Shown here one piece after another: positions 6,804 to 15,428 of a stretch of DNA of 42,750 nt (within the stretch, counting starts at the first letter, position 1; the number at the start of each line of letters is the position of its first letter). The stretch is from positions 1-42,750 of the forward strand of contig NZ_QFQZ01000039.1 in assembly GCF_003243465.1 (NCBI RefSeq). Direction: 5' to 3'. Origin of the DNA: Caulobacter segnis (GTDB taxonomy: Bacteria > Pseudomonadota > Alphaproteobacteria > Caulobacterales > Caulobacteraceae). A model generated the notes under the pieces. That model was not told the origin of the DNA. It worked only from the letters and a program-made list of their open reading frames with translations, and did no database searches. The translations under genes and the position numbers were made by a program.

Positions 6804-7178
6804 CTACTGTAGCGGCGTGACTTCCATCACCTTGTAGGTCAGCGGGCGGCCGTCCTCGTCGGTGACGGTGACGTATTCGCCCAGCGCGAAGCGATGCTCG
6901 CCCAGGCGGTGCAGCGGTTCGTCGTCCGTGTCTTCGGCGTTGTCGTAGTCGAAGAACCAGCGGGCGCCGCGGCGGTTGAGGCGGCCGTCGACGGCGTCCT
7001 CGTCGGGGGCGAAGCGGCGGACGCTGCACTCTGCCTTCACCTTCGAATAGGCGTGCTCGTCGATGTGGCCGTCTTCGGTCAGCGGCGCGGTCAGGGCGTA
7101 GCCGCGATGGTCGTCGCCGCCCGAAAACTCGGTGCCGGGATTGCGCGCCAGACGCATAACGATGCGCGAAAGAGACAT
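6804..7178 (-). CDS. conserved hypothetical protein
   Basis: A 124-residue acidic protein with no signal peptide or membrane segment. It opens with MSLSRIVMRLARNPGTEFSG and ends with a strand-rich part (GEYVTVTDEDGRPLTYKVME). Asp and Glu are frequent in residues 55-90. Codon use is like that of its neighbours, and a purine-rich GGGGAGACG sits before the ATG, which supports a real gene. It reads in the same direction as the universal stress protein gene upstream (43 bp gap) and may share its transcript. Function unknown. Confidence 0.75.
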   Translation of the reverse strand: MSLSRIVMRLARNPGTEFSGGDDHRGYALTAPLTEDGHIDEHAYSKVKAECSVRRFAPDEDAVDGRLNRRGARWFFDYDNAEDTDDEPLHRLGEHRFALGEYVTVTDEDGRPLTYKVMEVTPLQ

Positions 7179-7221
7179 GCGGGCGTCTCCCCTTTCTCTC
7201 TGTTCTTAGGTTGCGGCGAGA

Positions 7222-8034
7222 TCAGTGCGACAGGAACAGCGACGGACCATCGCTGTTGAGCAGCGTCCGCGTCGTCCCGCCGAAGATGAACTCCTGCAGC
7301 CTGGGATGACCAAACGCGCCGGCCACCAGCAGGTTCGCGCCCACATCCCGCGCGGCGTTCAGCAACAGGCCGCCGGCGTCGCCGGAGCCCTCAAGCACCT
7401 TGGCCGTCGCCTTCACGCCCCGGGCGGCCAGGAAGGCTGCCAGATGCTCCAGGTCGAAGGCGCGCGACGAGGCGGCCGGCGCGCCGACCACCACGACGGA
7501 CGACGCCTTCTGCAGCAGCGGCAGCGCCGTCCGCATGGCGCGGCTGGCTTCCTTGCCGCCGTCCCAGGCGATCATGGCGACACCATCGACCTTGAAGCCC
7601 GGACGGGCCACCAGGGTCGGGCGCTGCTCGTCGGCGACCAGTTGCTGGAAGGCCTCGGCCAGTGGACCCCGTCCGCGCGCGGCGGCGTCGTCGAAGACCA
7701 CGACGTCCGACAGCCGGCCTTCCATGGCCAAGCCGGCCCAGACCGGCGACTCCAGGCTGATGACCTTGGTGCGGGGATAGGCGACCTCGGCGGCGACCTT
7801 CGTGCAGGCCTTGGCGCCTTCCTGAGCGGCCTCCTTCAGGCTTTCCAGCGCGGTGACCTGCACCCCGCCCATGAACCCCTCGCCCATCCAGGGCATCAGG
7901 TCGGCCATGTCGGCCGGCGCATGGACGCAGGCCAGTTCGGCCTGGAAAGCGCCCGCCAGCTTGGCGGCCGATTGCACGACGGCCTCGTCGTGCGAAGTTC
8001 CCGCGAGGGGAACCATAATTCTCGCCCAGCTCAT
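7222..8034 (-). CDS. universal stress protein (UspA superfamily)
   Basis: A 270-residue protein with two Usp-like halves. The second half carries the nucleotide-binding signature LLVAGAFGHPRLQEFIFGG followed by TTRTLL, the pattern of ATP-binding Usp domains. The first half begins with RIMVPLAGTSHDEAVVQ and lacks a clear G-x2-G-x9-G motif, so it may not bind nucleotide. The ATG at 8034 has GGGAG eight bases upstream; a longer reading frame upstream is not needed. The gene is divergent from the HD hydrolase gene across 66 bp. Usp proteins help cells survive starvation and stress; the specific role here is not shown. Confidence 0.85.
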   Translation of the reverse strand: MSWARIMVPLAGTSHDEAVVQSAAKLAGAFQAELACVHAPADMADLMPWMGEGFMGGVQVTALESLKEAAQEGAKACTKVAAEVAYPRTKVISLESPVWAGLAMEGRLSDVVVFDDAAARGRGPLAEAFQQLVADEQRPTLVARPGFKVDGVAMIAWDGGKEASRAMRTALPLLQKASSVVVVGAPAASSRAFDLEHLAAFLAARGVKATAKVLEGSGDAGGLLLNAARDVGANLLVAGAFGHPRLQEFIFGGTTRTLLNSDGPSLFLSH

Positions 8035-8100
8035 GATCGAACTCCCTTTAGGGGCATTTCCACAGATGACGGCGACCGCCACATTGATCTTTCTCAACCG

Positions 8101-8784
8101 ATGGGTCAGTCAACCACCTTCACCGTGAGGAACGATCTCGTGGCCAAAGGGCTGCACAAGGGCAAACAGCCCCGCGCATGGCAGAGGATGCTGTCTGGAC
8201 GTCGGCTCGACCTGCTCGATCCGTCGCCGATGGACATCGAGATCGAGGACATCGCCCATGGCCTGGCCCGCGTCGCGCGCTGGAACGGCCAGACGATCGG
8301 CGACCACGGCTTCTCGGTGGCCCAGCACAGCCTCGTCGTCGAGGAGATCGCCGCCCACATCAAGCCGGACCTGGAGCCGCGCTGGCGGCTGGCCGCCCTG
8401 CTGCACGACGCGAGCGAATATGTGATCGGCGACATGATCAGCCCGTTCAAGGCGGCGCTGGGCGTCAGCTACAAGGATTTCGAGGCCAGGCTCGAGGACG
8501 CGATCCACATCCGGTTCGGCCTGCCGGCCAAGACCCCCGCGCCGATCAAGAAGCTGATCAAGCAGGCCGACCGCGCCTGCGCCTTCTTCGAGGCGACCCA
8601 GCTGGCCGGCTTCAATCACGAGGAGTCGCTGGCGATCTTCGGCGCGCCGCCCCCCGGCTACGACCTTCGCATCACGCCACAGCCGCCGTTCGAGGCGCAG
8701 GCCCGCTATGTCCAGCGGTTCCATGTGCTGTCGCGAGCGGCGGGTTATGAATCGGCTCCAGGCGAGGCGTTCGAGACGGAATGA
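8101..8784 (+). CDS. HD-domain hydrolase (YfbR-like)
   Basis: A 227-residue metal-dependent phosphohydrolase of the HD superfamily. The metal ligands are visible in VAQHSLVVEE (His near residue 76), LLHDASEYVIGD (His-Asp near 102-103) and a later Asp in KQADRACAFFEA. YfbR-type enzymes remove phosphate from 5'-nucleotides; the exact substrate here is unknown. The ATG at 8101 begins MGQSTTFTVRNDLV. The stop overlaps the start of the next gene by 4 bp (ATGA), so the two are translationally coupled. The neighbour is an NAD-regulator-type protein, which suggests a role in nucleotide or NAD turnover. Confidence 0.83.
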   Translation: MGQSTTFTVRNDLVAKGLHKGKQPRAWQRMLSGRRLDLLDPSPMDIEIEDIAHGLARVARWNGQTIGDHGFSVAQHSLVVEEIAAHIKPDLEPRWRLAALLHDASEYVIGDMISPFKAALGVSYKDFEARLEDAIHIRFGLPAKTPAPIKKLIKQADRACAFFEATQLAGFNHEESLAIFGAPPPGYDLRITPQPPFEAQARYVQRFHVLSRAAGYESAPGEAFETE

Positions 8785-9761
8785 GCAGCTCGGTCGTCAT
8801 CGGTCTGTCGGCGGTGGTCGTCGCGATCCGCGACGGGGAAGCCGTGGTCCTGACCGTACGACCGCACGACGCCGTCACCGACATCGCTTCGCCGCTGTCC
8901 GGCCTGCCCTTCGGTCCCTTCGATCCCGAGGCGCACCGTACGTTCGAGCTGGGCCTGCGGGCCTTCGTGACCGCCCAGACGCGGTTCCAGCTCGGCTATG
9001 TCGAGCAGCTCTACACATTCGGCGACAAGGGCCGTGACGCCCCGCGCGCCGAGGTGGGCGCCGGCGCCGCGCGGGTCGTCTCGGTCGGCTACCTGGGCCT
9101 GACGCCCAAGGCCGTCGACACCGACGCGCCGGACACCGCCTGGGCCCCTTGGAGCCGGTTCTTTCCGTGGGAAGACTGGCGCGCCGGCCGCCCCGCCCTA
9201 CTCGACGAGGCCATCGCCCCCGCCCTGCGCCGCTGGGCGGGCGACGACGCCGGCAAATGGTCGCGCGCGCGTCTGGCCTTCGCGCTGGACGGCGCGCCGT
9301 GGAACGAAGAGCGGGTGCTGGAGCGCTACGAGCTCCTCTACGAGGCCGGCCTGGCGCCCGAAGCCGCCCGTGACCGCGACCGCGCCGACGGCCACGACCC
9401 CGCCGAGCCCGAGGCACTGTCTGCGGCCTTGGGCGAGCCGATGATTTCCGACCACCGGCGCATCCTGGCCACGGGCCTCTCGCGCCTGCGCGGCAAGATC
9501 AAATACCGCCCGGTGGTGTTTGAGCTGACGCCCGAGGAGTTCACCCTCTCGACCCTGCAGCGCACGGTCGAGGCGATCGCCGGCGTGCCCCTCCACAAGC
9601 AGAACTTCCGCCGCGTCGTCGAACGCGAGGAACTGGTCGAGGGCCTAGGGCGTCTCGACGCCGAGACCGGCGGGCGGCCCGCCGAGCTGTTCAGGTTCCG
9701 CCGCGAGATGCTGGCGACGCGTCAGGCAACGGGGCTCTCGCTGCCTCTGCTGCGCGACTAG
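8781..9761 (+). CDS. NUDIX/winged-helix protein, probable NAD regulator (NadQ-like)
   Basis: A 326-residue protein. Residues 1-180 look like a degenerate NUDIX fold (starts with IGLSAVVVAIRDGEAVVLTV), without a complete GX5EX7REUXEEXGU box, so catalysis is unlikely. Residues 245-320 (TPEEFTLSTLQRTVEAIAGV, then HKQNFRRVVERE) match the C-terminal winged helix seen in NrtR-type regulators. Alphaproteobacteria have a family of this build (NadQ, COG4111) that controls NAD synthesis genes; I assign it there on architecture. It overlaps the HD hydrolase gene by 4 bp and overlaps the convergent fatty acid hydroxylase gene by 71 bp at the 3' end. Confidence 0.65.
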   Translation: MSSSVVIGLSAVVVAIRDGEAVVLTVRPHDAVTDIASPLSGLPFGPFDPEAHRTFELGLRAFVTAQTRFQLGYVEQLYTFGDKGRDAPRAEVGAGAARVVSVGYLGLTPKAVDTDAPDTAWAPWSRFFPWEDWRAGRPALLDEAIAPALRRWAGDDAGKWSRARLAFALDGAPWNEERVLERYELLYEAGLAPEAARDRDRADGHDPAEPEALSAALGEPMISDHRRILATGLSRLRGKIKYRPVVFELTPEEFTLSTLQRTVEAIAGVPLHKQNFRRVVEREELVEGLGRLDAETGGRPAELFRFRREMLATRQATGLSLPLLRD

Positions 9762-10659
9762 CCGCGTCTTCCCGCGCCCGCCACTTGGCCTTCAGCGTAT
9801 GCGAGGTGTCGCGTGAGCCGTCAGGGCTCCAGCCCGGGGGACCGAACACGTAGCCAATCACCTCGCGCGCGGACTTCGCCCCGGCGACGTCACGACCGAT
9901 CCCCACCCACTCGTGGAAGACGTTGTGCAGGAGGTTGAAGTTGCCCAGATTCTTCACCGTGCCATAGCGGCAGGGCTCCTCCTCGACCTCGGGGATGAAC
10001 GTGCCGAACAGGCGGTCCCAGATAATCAGGATGCCGGCGTAGTTGGCGTCCAGATAGCGGGCGTTGCGGGCGTGGTGCACCCGGTGGTGCGACGGCGTGT
10101 TGAATACCACCTCGAACCAGCGCGGCATGCGCTTGATGGCCTCCGTGTGGATCCAGAACTGGTAGACGAGGCTGACGCCCTTCTGGATCGCCACCATGGC
10201 TGGCGGGAAGCCGACGAGCGACAGCGGCAGCCATAGCAGCCAGGTTCCGGCGACGCCACCCGTCCAGGTCTGCCGCAGGGCCGTCGACAGGTTGTAATGG
10301 GTCGAGGTGTGGTGGTTGACGTGGCTGGCCCACCAGAAGCGCCGCTCGTGGGCGATGCGATGGAACCAGTAGTAGGTCAGGTCCTCCAGCAGGAAGACGG
10401 CGAACCAGGCCCAGATCGCCGTCATTGGGATGGTGAAGACCCGATGGTTCCAGACCCAGACCGTCGCGGCGAAGACCACGCCGCCGAAGAGAATGCCAGC
10501 GACCGTGCTTCCAAGCCCCAGGGACAGCGACATGGCCGTGTCGCGCGCTTCGTAATTGGCCCTCGCCTTTCCGAAACGGCCAAGCAGAATCTCCAGGATG
10601 ATGGCCAGCACGAAGAACGGGATCGCCAGCTGAACCGGATCAAAGGGCGCGTGCAGCAT
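9691..10659 (-). CDS. fatty acid hydroxylase (sterol desaturase superfamily)
   Basis: A 322-residue integral membrane di-iron oxygenase. Histidine clusters that bind the two irons are visible: HRIAHE, HVNHHTSTHYN and HRVHHARNARYLD, together with several hydrophobic segments (for example AIPFFVLAIILEILL near the start). The family hydroxylates or desaturates sterols, fatty acids or hopanoid-like lipids; the substrate here is not evident. The start ATG overlaps the stop of the upstream small membrane protein gene (TGATG), so they form a coupled pair. The last 71 bp, encoding an Ala/Arg-rich tail, overlap the end of the convergent NadQ-like gene. Confidence 0.85.
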   Translation of the reverse strand: MLHAPFDPVQLAIPFFVLAIILEILLGRFGKARANYEARDTAMSLSLGLGSTVAGILFGGVVFAATVWVWNHRVFTIPMTAIWAWFAVFLLEDLTYYWFHRIAHERRFWWASHVNHHTSTHYNLSTALRQTWTGGVAGTWLLWLPLSLVGFPPAMVAIQKGVSLVYQFWIHTEAIKRMPRWFEVVFNTPSHHRVHHARNARYLDANYAGILIIWDRLFGTFIPEVEEEPCRYGTVKNLGNFNLLHNVFHEWVGIGRDVAGAKSAREVIGYVFGPPGWSPDGSRDTSHTLKAKWRAREDAASRAAEAARAPLPDASPASRGGT

Positions 10660-11051
10660 CAGGCGAGGTCCTTGGGCGGCCAGACATCGTCGGCGACGGC
10701 GAAGACGGGGGCGCCATCGCCCACCCTGACGGAAAGGCGCCCATGGCTGGGGCGAAGCGCGGAGACGGCGCTCCAAGCCGCCTCACGGGCCACGTAGCCG
10801 TCGCCGCGCCGCCAGATCAGCAGGGCCTCGTCGTTCGCCCGCGCGATCAAGCCCGACCCATCTGCTGAAATCCAGACGGCCTCCGGCCGGTGGTCGGGAA
10901 ACTCGAGGGCCAGAAGCGTCCCGGCCGCCTCGGCGTCGAGCGGCGGCGTGGGCCTGGCCACGCCCAGCCAGGCGGCGATCGCCACCAGCAAGGCGACGGC
11001 GACGACCGATCCGCCCAGCTGAATCAACAGCGCCTTGTCCAAGCCCGACAC
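10659..11051 (-). CDS. small membrane-anchored protein, function unknown
   Basis: A 130-residue protein with one N-terminal membrane segment (SVVAVALLVAIAAWLGVA, about residues 15-32) and a soluble part of roughly 95 residues. That part holds the pattern PEAVWISADGSGLIARANDE and RRGDGYVAREAAWSAV, which may be a small beta domain. I do not recognise the family. Its stop codon overlaps the start of the fatty acid hydroxylase gene by one base (TGATG), implying co-expression. Confidence 0.72.
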   Translation of the reverse strand: MSGLDKALLIQLGGSVVAVALLVAIAAWLGVARPTPPLDAEAAGTLLALEFPDHRPEAVWISADGSGLIARANDEALLIWRRGDGYVAREAAWSAVSALRPSHGRLSVRVGDGAPVFAVADDVWPPKDLA

Positions 11052-11122
11052 GCCTCCCCTTATCTTATTGCTGTTCAGATTGACGGGCGTCTTGGGCCGT
11101 CGTCAAGCGTATCGCCACAAAG

Positions 11123-11150
11123 AAAACGGCGCGCCCCAAAGGACGCGCCG
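11123..11150 (-). terminator. Rho-independent terminator of the outer-membrane barrel gene
   Basis: On the minus strand the arms CGGCGCGTCC and GGGGCGCGCCG pair around a short T-rich loop and are followed by TTTT (11126-11123). It begins 26 bp after the stop of the gene ending at 11177. Confidence 0.75.
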
Positions 11151-11176
11151 CTCTTCAGCGATCTTACGATCAGCGT

Positions 11177-11710
11177 TTAGAAGTGGCGGACGTAGCCGAC
11201 CGACACCGTCTTCGAACTCAGGTCGCTCTTGGTGTATTCGGACTTCGTCCAGTCGGCGCGGACGCCGTTCTTGCCATCCAGCTTGTATTCGGCGCCGACG
11301 CCGTAGTTCCAGCTCTCACGGCTGCCGTCGAAGTTTGTGGCGGCTGGGTTCTTGGTCTCGAACTTGGTCGTGCCGTAGCCGACGCGGGCCAGAAGGTCGA
11401 GATTGGGAGTCACGGGCAGGTAGCCCACCGCATAGGCGGCGGCCTGATGCTGCATCTTCACCTTGGCCGCGCCGCCCGGCGTGTAGACGGTGTCGCCATC
11501 GACGCCGCCGGCCAACTCGCCCTCGACGCCGAAATTAGGCGTAAACTTGGCGCCGACGCGCCCTTGAATAGCGCCAGTGTCGGCGCCACGCGTCCGAGTT
11601 TGGCCATAGTTTACCGAGCCATAGACGTCCGTCGAATTCTGAGCTTGAGCGAACATGGGGATCGCGAGAACCGAACCAGCGACCAGGGTAGTGGCGATGA
11701 GAGTCTTCAT
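11177..11710 (-). CDS. outer-membrane beta-barrel protein
   Basis: A 177-residue protein with a Sec signal peptide (MKTLIATTLVAGSVLAIPMF, cleaved after AQA near residue 23). The rest alternates as in an 8-stranded OmpA/OmpW-type barrel: VYGSVNYGQTR, NFGVEGELAGGVDG, YAVGYLPVTPNLDLLARVGY and a final VSVGYVRHF, ending in the aromatic residue recognised by the Bam machinery. It is alone on the minus strand, with AGGAG before the ATG and a terminator after the stop. Small barrels of this kind are surface proteins whose ligand cannot be told from sequence. Confidence 0.85.
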   Translation of the reverse strand: MKTLIATTLVAGSVLAIPMFAQAQNSTDVYGSVNYGQTRTRGADTGAIQGRVGAKFTPNFGVEGELAGGVDGDTVYTPGGAAKVKMQHQAAAYAVGYLPVTPNLDLLARVGYGTTKFETKNPAATNFDGSRESWNYGVGAEYKLDGKNGVRADWTKSEYTKSDLSSKTVSVGYVRHF

Positions 11711-11947
11711 TGTTGTTCTCCTATTCTACGCGTACTCTTTGCTCCCTCAGCCAGCCTAGAGCTAAGCGGATAACGCGGCGGGCATGCGGCGGTTCACGGC
11801 CGCGTTTGGGGCCATTGCGTGGCGGGGCCAAAAAGGCGCTGGATGACGAGGCTGGCTTCCGTGCTATCTACGGCGTCAAACAACTGTCAGAACGCGGGCC
11901 ATCCTGGAGACAGGAAGAGGACCGCGCGTATCATCGGGACCGTCGTC

Positions 11948-13063
11948 TTGCCGCAAGCCGTCATCGCCGCCACGGGGCTGTTCACCCCGCCCCACAGCAT
12001 TTCCAACGCCGAACTGGTCGAGGCCTTCAACACCTACGTCGAGCGCTTCAACGCCGCCCACGCCGAGGCCATCGCGGCCGGCGAGGTCGTCGCCCTCGCC
12101 CCCTCCTCGCCCGAATTCATCGAGAAGGCCTCGGGCATCAAATCGCGGTTCGTGATGAACAAGGCCGGGATCATCGATCCCGAAGTCATGCGCCCGATCC
12201 TCCCCGAGCGCCCGAACGACGAGATCTCGATCCTGGCGGAAATGGCTGTCGAGGCGGCCAAGCAGGCGATCGAACGCTGGGGCAAGCCGGTCAGCGAAAT
12301 CGGCGCGGTGATCTGCGCCGCCTCGAACATGCAGCGCCCCTACCCCGCCATGGCGATCGAGATCCAGCAGGCCCTGGGCATCGAGGGCTTCGCCTTCGAC
12401 ATGAACGTCGCCTGCTCGTCGGCCACCTTCGGCATCAAGACCGCCGCCGACTTCGTCACCACGGGCAGCGCCAAGGCGGTGCTGATGGTCAATCCGGAAA
12501 TCTGCTCGGGCCACCTGAACTTCAAGGACCGCGACAGCCACTTCATCTTCGGCGACGTGGCGACCGCGGTGATCGTGGAGGACGCCGACCAGGCCAAGGA
12601 CGGCTGGGAGATTCTCGGCACGCGGCTGAAGACCCAGTTCTCGAACAATATCCGCAACAACTTCGGCTTCCTCAACAACGCCGCGCCGGAAGGCATCGGC
12701 GCCAAGGACAAGCTGTTCGTCCAGGAAGGCCGCAAGGTGTTCCGCGAGGTGGTGCCGATGGTCAGCGAGATGATCGTCGAGCACGCACAGGACCTGGGCC
12801 TGGATCCCTCGACCCTGAAGCGCCTGTGGCTGCACCAGGCGAACATCAACATGAACGAGATGATCGGCCGCAAGGTGCTGGGGCGCGATCCGGCGCCCGG
12901 CGAGAACGTCATCATCCTGGACGAATACGCCAACACCAGCTCGGCCGGCTCGATCATCGCCTTCCACACGGCCAATGACGACTTCAAGCCGGGCGAGACG
13001 GGCCTGATCTGCAGCTTCGGCGCCGGCTACTCGGCCGGCACGGTGTTCGTGCGCAAGCGTTAG
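11948..13063 (+). CDS. 3-oxoacyl-ACP synthase III-like enzyme (FabH family)
   Basis: A thiolase-fold condensing enzyme of about 371 residues. The KAS III triad is present: Cys in NVACSSATFGIK, His in LWLHQANINMN and Asn in YANTSSAGSI. It is longer than FabH because of an N-terminal insertion (FNTYVERFNAAHAEAIAAGE), as in the Pseudomonas FabH-like enzyme that takes medium-chain acyl-CoA from beta-oxidation into fatty acid synthesis. The open frame extends upstream to an ATG at 11819, but that stretch is not protein-like. I place the start at TTG 11948 (LPQAVIAATGLFTPPH); this is the least certain part. A small inverted repeat (13062-13076) overlaps the stop. Confidence 0.8.
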   Translation: MPQAVIAATGLFTPPHSISNAELVEAFNTYVERFNAAHAEAIAAGEVVALAPSSPEFIEKASGIKSRFVMNKAGIIDPEVMRPILPERPNDEISILAEMAVEAAKQAIERWGKPVSEIGAVICAASNMQRPYPAMAIEIQQALGIEGFAFDMNVACSSATFGIKTAADFVTTGSAKAVLMVNPEICSGHLNFKDRDSHFIFGDVATAVIVEDADQAKDGWEILGTRLKTQFSNNIRNNFGFLNNAAPEGIGAKDKLFVQEGRKVFREVVPMVSEMIVEHAQDLGLDPSTLKRLWLHQANINMNEMIGRKVLGRDPAPGENVIILDEYANTSSAGSIIAFHTANDDFKPGETGLICSFGAGYSAGTVFVRKR

Positions 13064-13164
13064 ACGTCCGACGTCTCGCGAGTGGCGCGGCGTCCGTTCG
13101 GACTGGCGAACCGCGCGCGCCCGTATAGAACTGCGCAAGACTGTTTCGTCCAAGGGTCCGTTCG

Positions 13165-13950
13165 ATGCGATTCCCCGCCCGCCGCGCCGTCGTTTCCGGC
13201 CTCGGCCTCGCCCTGCTCGCCGCCTGCGCCAAGAAGAGCGAGGCGGGCGCCAGCGGCTGGGAGCGAATCAAGGCGTCCGGAACCCTGCGCATCGGCCTAG
13301 AAGGCACCTATCCGCCGTTCAACTTCCAAGGCTCCGACGGACAGCTGACCGGATTCGAGGTGGACTTCGCCAAGGCGCTGGCCGCGCAGCTGGGCCTGAA
13401 GCCTGAGTTCCGCCCCGCCCCGTTCGCCGGCCTGCTGGGGGCCCTGGAGTCGGGGCGCGTCGACGTGGTGATCAACCAGATCACCATCACGCCCGACCGC
13501 AAGGCCAAGTACGACTTTTCCGAGCCCTATACGATCTCGGGCATCCAGATCATCACGCTGAAGGCCAAGCCAGGCCCGACCAAGCCCGACGAGCTGGCCG
13601 GAAAGAAGGTCGGGGTGGGTCTGGGCACCAATTACGAGCAGTGGCTGCGCGCCAATGTGCCGACGGCCGACGTTCGCACCTATGACGACGACCCGACCAA
13701 ATACCAGGACCTCAAGGCCGGTCGCATCGACGCTGTGCTGAACGACCGCCTGGTCGCCGCCGACTTCATCAAAACCTCGCCCGAGTTCGTCGCCTCCGGA
13801 CCGCCCTTCGCGGCGCAAGGCGCGGGCGTGGCGATGAAGAAGGACGCCGCGCTGAAGGTCATCATCGACCAGGCGATCAACGCCCTGCGCGCCAGCGGCA
13901 AGCTCTCGGCGCTGTCGCAGAAGTGGTTCGGCATGGACGTCACCCGATAG
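13165..13950 (+). CDS. polar amino acid ABC transporter, substrate-binding lipoprotein
   Basis: A 261-residue family 3 solute-binding protein. The signal peptide ends in the lipobox LAAC (Cys21), so it is anchored in the membrane facing the periplasm. The family 3 signature is seen in LRIGLEGTYPPFNF near residue 44 and GFEVDFAKALAAQLG near 67. It resembles cystine and polar amino acid binders (DFSEPYTISGIQIITLK). The permease gene begins 2 bp after the stop and the ATPase gene follows, forming a three-gene operon for uptake. The exact substrate cannot be fixed from sequence. Confidence 0.9.
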   Translation: MRFPARRAVVSGLGLALLAACAKKSEAGASGWERIKASGTLRIGLEGTYPPFNFQGSDGQLTGFEVDFAKALAAQLGLKPEFRPAPFAGLLGALESGRVDVVINQITITPDRKAKYDFSEPYTISGIQIITLKAKPGPTKPDELAGKKVGVGLGTNYEQWLRANVPTADVRTYDDDPTKYQDLKAGRIDAVLNDRLVAADFIKTSPEFVASGPPFAAQGAGVAMKKDAALKVIIDQAINALRASGKLSALSQKWFGMDVTR

Positions 13951-13952
13951 GC

Positions 13953-14612
13953 ATGGAGACCGGGCTCGATCTCCTGCGCCAGTCGGCGCCGCTGCTCCTG
14001 AAAGGCGCGGGCTATACGGTCCTGCTCAGCGTCATCGGCATGGGCGTGGGCGTGGTGCTGGGCTTTGGCTTGGCGCTCATGCGCCTGTCGCGCTCACCGC
14101 TGCTGCGCTGGCCGGCCAGCGTCTATGTCTCGGCGTTCCGGGGCACGCCGCTTCTGGTGCAGCTCTTCCTGATCTACTACGGCCTGCCGCAGTTCGGGAT
14201 CGAGATGCCCGCCCTCTTCGCGGCCGGCATCGGCTTCTCGCTGAACGTCGCGGCCTATGCCTGCGAGATCCTGCGCAGCGCGATCGCCGCCGTCGACAAG
14301 GGCCAGTGGGAGGCCGCGACCGTCCTGGGCATGAGCCGGGGCCAGGCGCTGCGTCGCGTGATCCTGCCCCAAGCCGCGCGCACCGCGGTGGCGCCGCTGT
14401 CGAACAGCTTCATCAGCCTGGTCAAGGACACCTCGCTGGCCGCCACCATTCAGGTGCCGGAGCTGTTCCGCCAGACCCAGCTGATCACCGCGCGGACCTA
14501 CGAGATCTTCACGATGTATCTGGCCGCCGCGGCCATCTACTGGATCGTCTCGACCATCCTCGCCGCCGGCCAGCATCGGCTGGAGCGCCGCGCCTCGGAG
14601 GGCCGCCGATGA
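13953..14612 (+). CDS. polar amino acid ABC transporter, permease
   Basis: A 219-residue inner-membrane permease of the HisMQ type. Several membrane segments are visible (for example AGYTVLLSVIGMGVGVVLGF), and the EAA loop that docks the ATPase is EAATVLGMSRGQALRRVILP near residues 121-140. The motif FRGTPLLVQLFLIYYGLP is typical of amino acid permeases. The ATG at 13953 was chosen because an upstream in-frame start would overlap the previous gene. A single permease probably forms a homodimer. The stop overlaps the start of the ATPase gene (ATGA). Confidence 0.92.
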   Translation: METGLDLLRQSAPLLLKGAGYTVLLSVIGMGVGVVLGFGLALMRLSRSPLLRWPASVYVSAFRGTPLLVQLFLIYYGLPQFGIEMPALFAAGIGFSLNVAAYACEILRSAIAAVDKGQWEAATVLGMSRGQALRRVILPQAARTAVAPLSNSFISLVKDTSLAATIQVPELFRQTQLITARTYEIFTMYLAAAAIYWIVSTILAAGQHRLERRASEGRR

Positions 14613-15346
14613 GTGCGATCGACGCCAAGGGGCTCAAGAAAAACTTCGGCGACACGCCCGTTCTGGCGGGTGTCGACCTGGCCGTCGCCCCGGGCGAGGT
14701 CGTGGCGATCATCGGCCCCAGCGGCTCGGGCAAGAGCACCCTGCTGCGCTGCCTGGCGGGCCTCGAACCGCTCAATGGTGGCGAACTGACCATCGCCGGA
14801 GTCACCTCGGGCGGGAAGACGCCGCTCGCCAAGGCGCTGAACGGCCGGGTCGGCTTCGTCTTCCAGGGTTTCAACCTCTTCCCGCACCGCACGGCGCTGG
14901 AGAACGTGATCGAAGGGCCGTTGGTCGTTCGCAAGACACCGATCGCCGACGCCCGCCTGAAGGGCTTGGCCTTGCTGGACAAGGTGGGGCTTGGCGACCG
15001 CGCGAACGCCTATCCCGCAGCCCTGTCCGGAGGCCAGCAGCAGCGGTGCGCCATCGCCCGGGCGCTGGCCATGGATCCCGACGTCATCCTGTTCGACGAG
15101 CCGACCTCGGCCCTCGATCCCGAGCTCGTCGGCGAGGTCCTGGCCGTGATCCGCGACCTGGCGGCCGAGCGTCGGACGATGGTCATCGTCACCCATCAAA
15201 TGGATTTCGCGCGCGATGTCGCGGATCGTACGATTTTCATGGACGGCGGCGTGATCGTAGAGCAAGGAACGTCAAGCCAGCTTCTCGCCTCACCGCGCGA
15301 GGAGCGGACTCGGCGCTTTCTGGCCAGATCGGGTGTGCTGCGTTAG
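14609..15346 (+). CDS. polar amino acid ABC transporter, ATP-binding protein
   Basis: A 245-residue ABC ATPase. Walker A GPSGSGKST is near residues 36-44, the Q-loop is in VGFVFQGFNLFPH, the signature is LSGGQQQR near 140 and Walker B is VILFDEPTSALDP near 158. The D-loop and H-switch (MVIVTHQMDFARDV) are intact, so it should be active. It overlaps the permease gene by 4 bp and is the last gene of the transporter operon; 82 bp then separate it from the GIY-YIG-like gene. Confidence 0.93.
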   Translation: MSAIDAKGLKKNFGDTPVLAGVDLAVAPGEVVAIIGPSGSGKSTLLRCLAGLEPLNGGELTIAGVTSGGKTPLAKALNGRVGFVFQGFNLFPHRTALENVIEGPLVVRKTPIADARLKGLALLDKVGLGDRANAYPAALSGGQQQRCAIARALAMDPDVILFDEPTSALDPELVGEVLAVIRDLAAERRTMVIVTHQMDFARDVADRTIFMDGGVIVEQGTSSQLLASPREERTRRFLARSGVLR

Positions 15347-15428
15347 TGCGTGGGTAGCCATAATTTGGCCCCCGGGACGCTTCACGACCTGTGCGTCTAC
15401 GCCGAGTGTTTCCCATGGCGAGGACAGT

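Noticed and set aside
11819..11947. N-terminal extension of the KAS III-like protein
   Set aside because: The residues (Arg/Ser/Asn-rich) are not like the family and the conserved fold starts at LPQAVIAATGLF.
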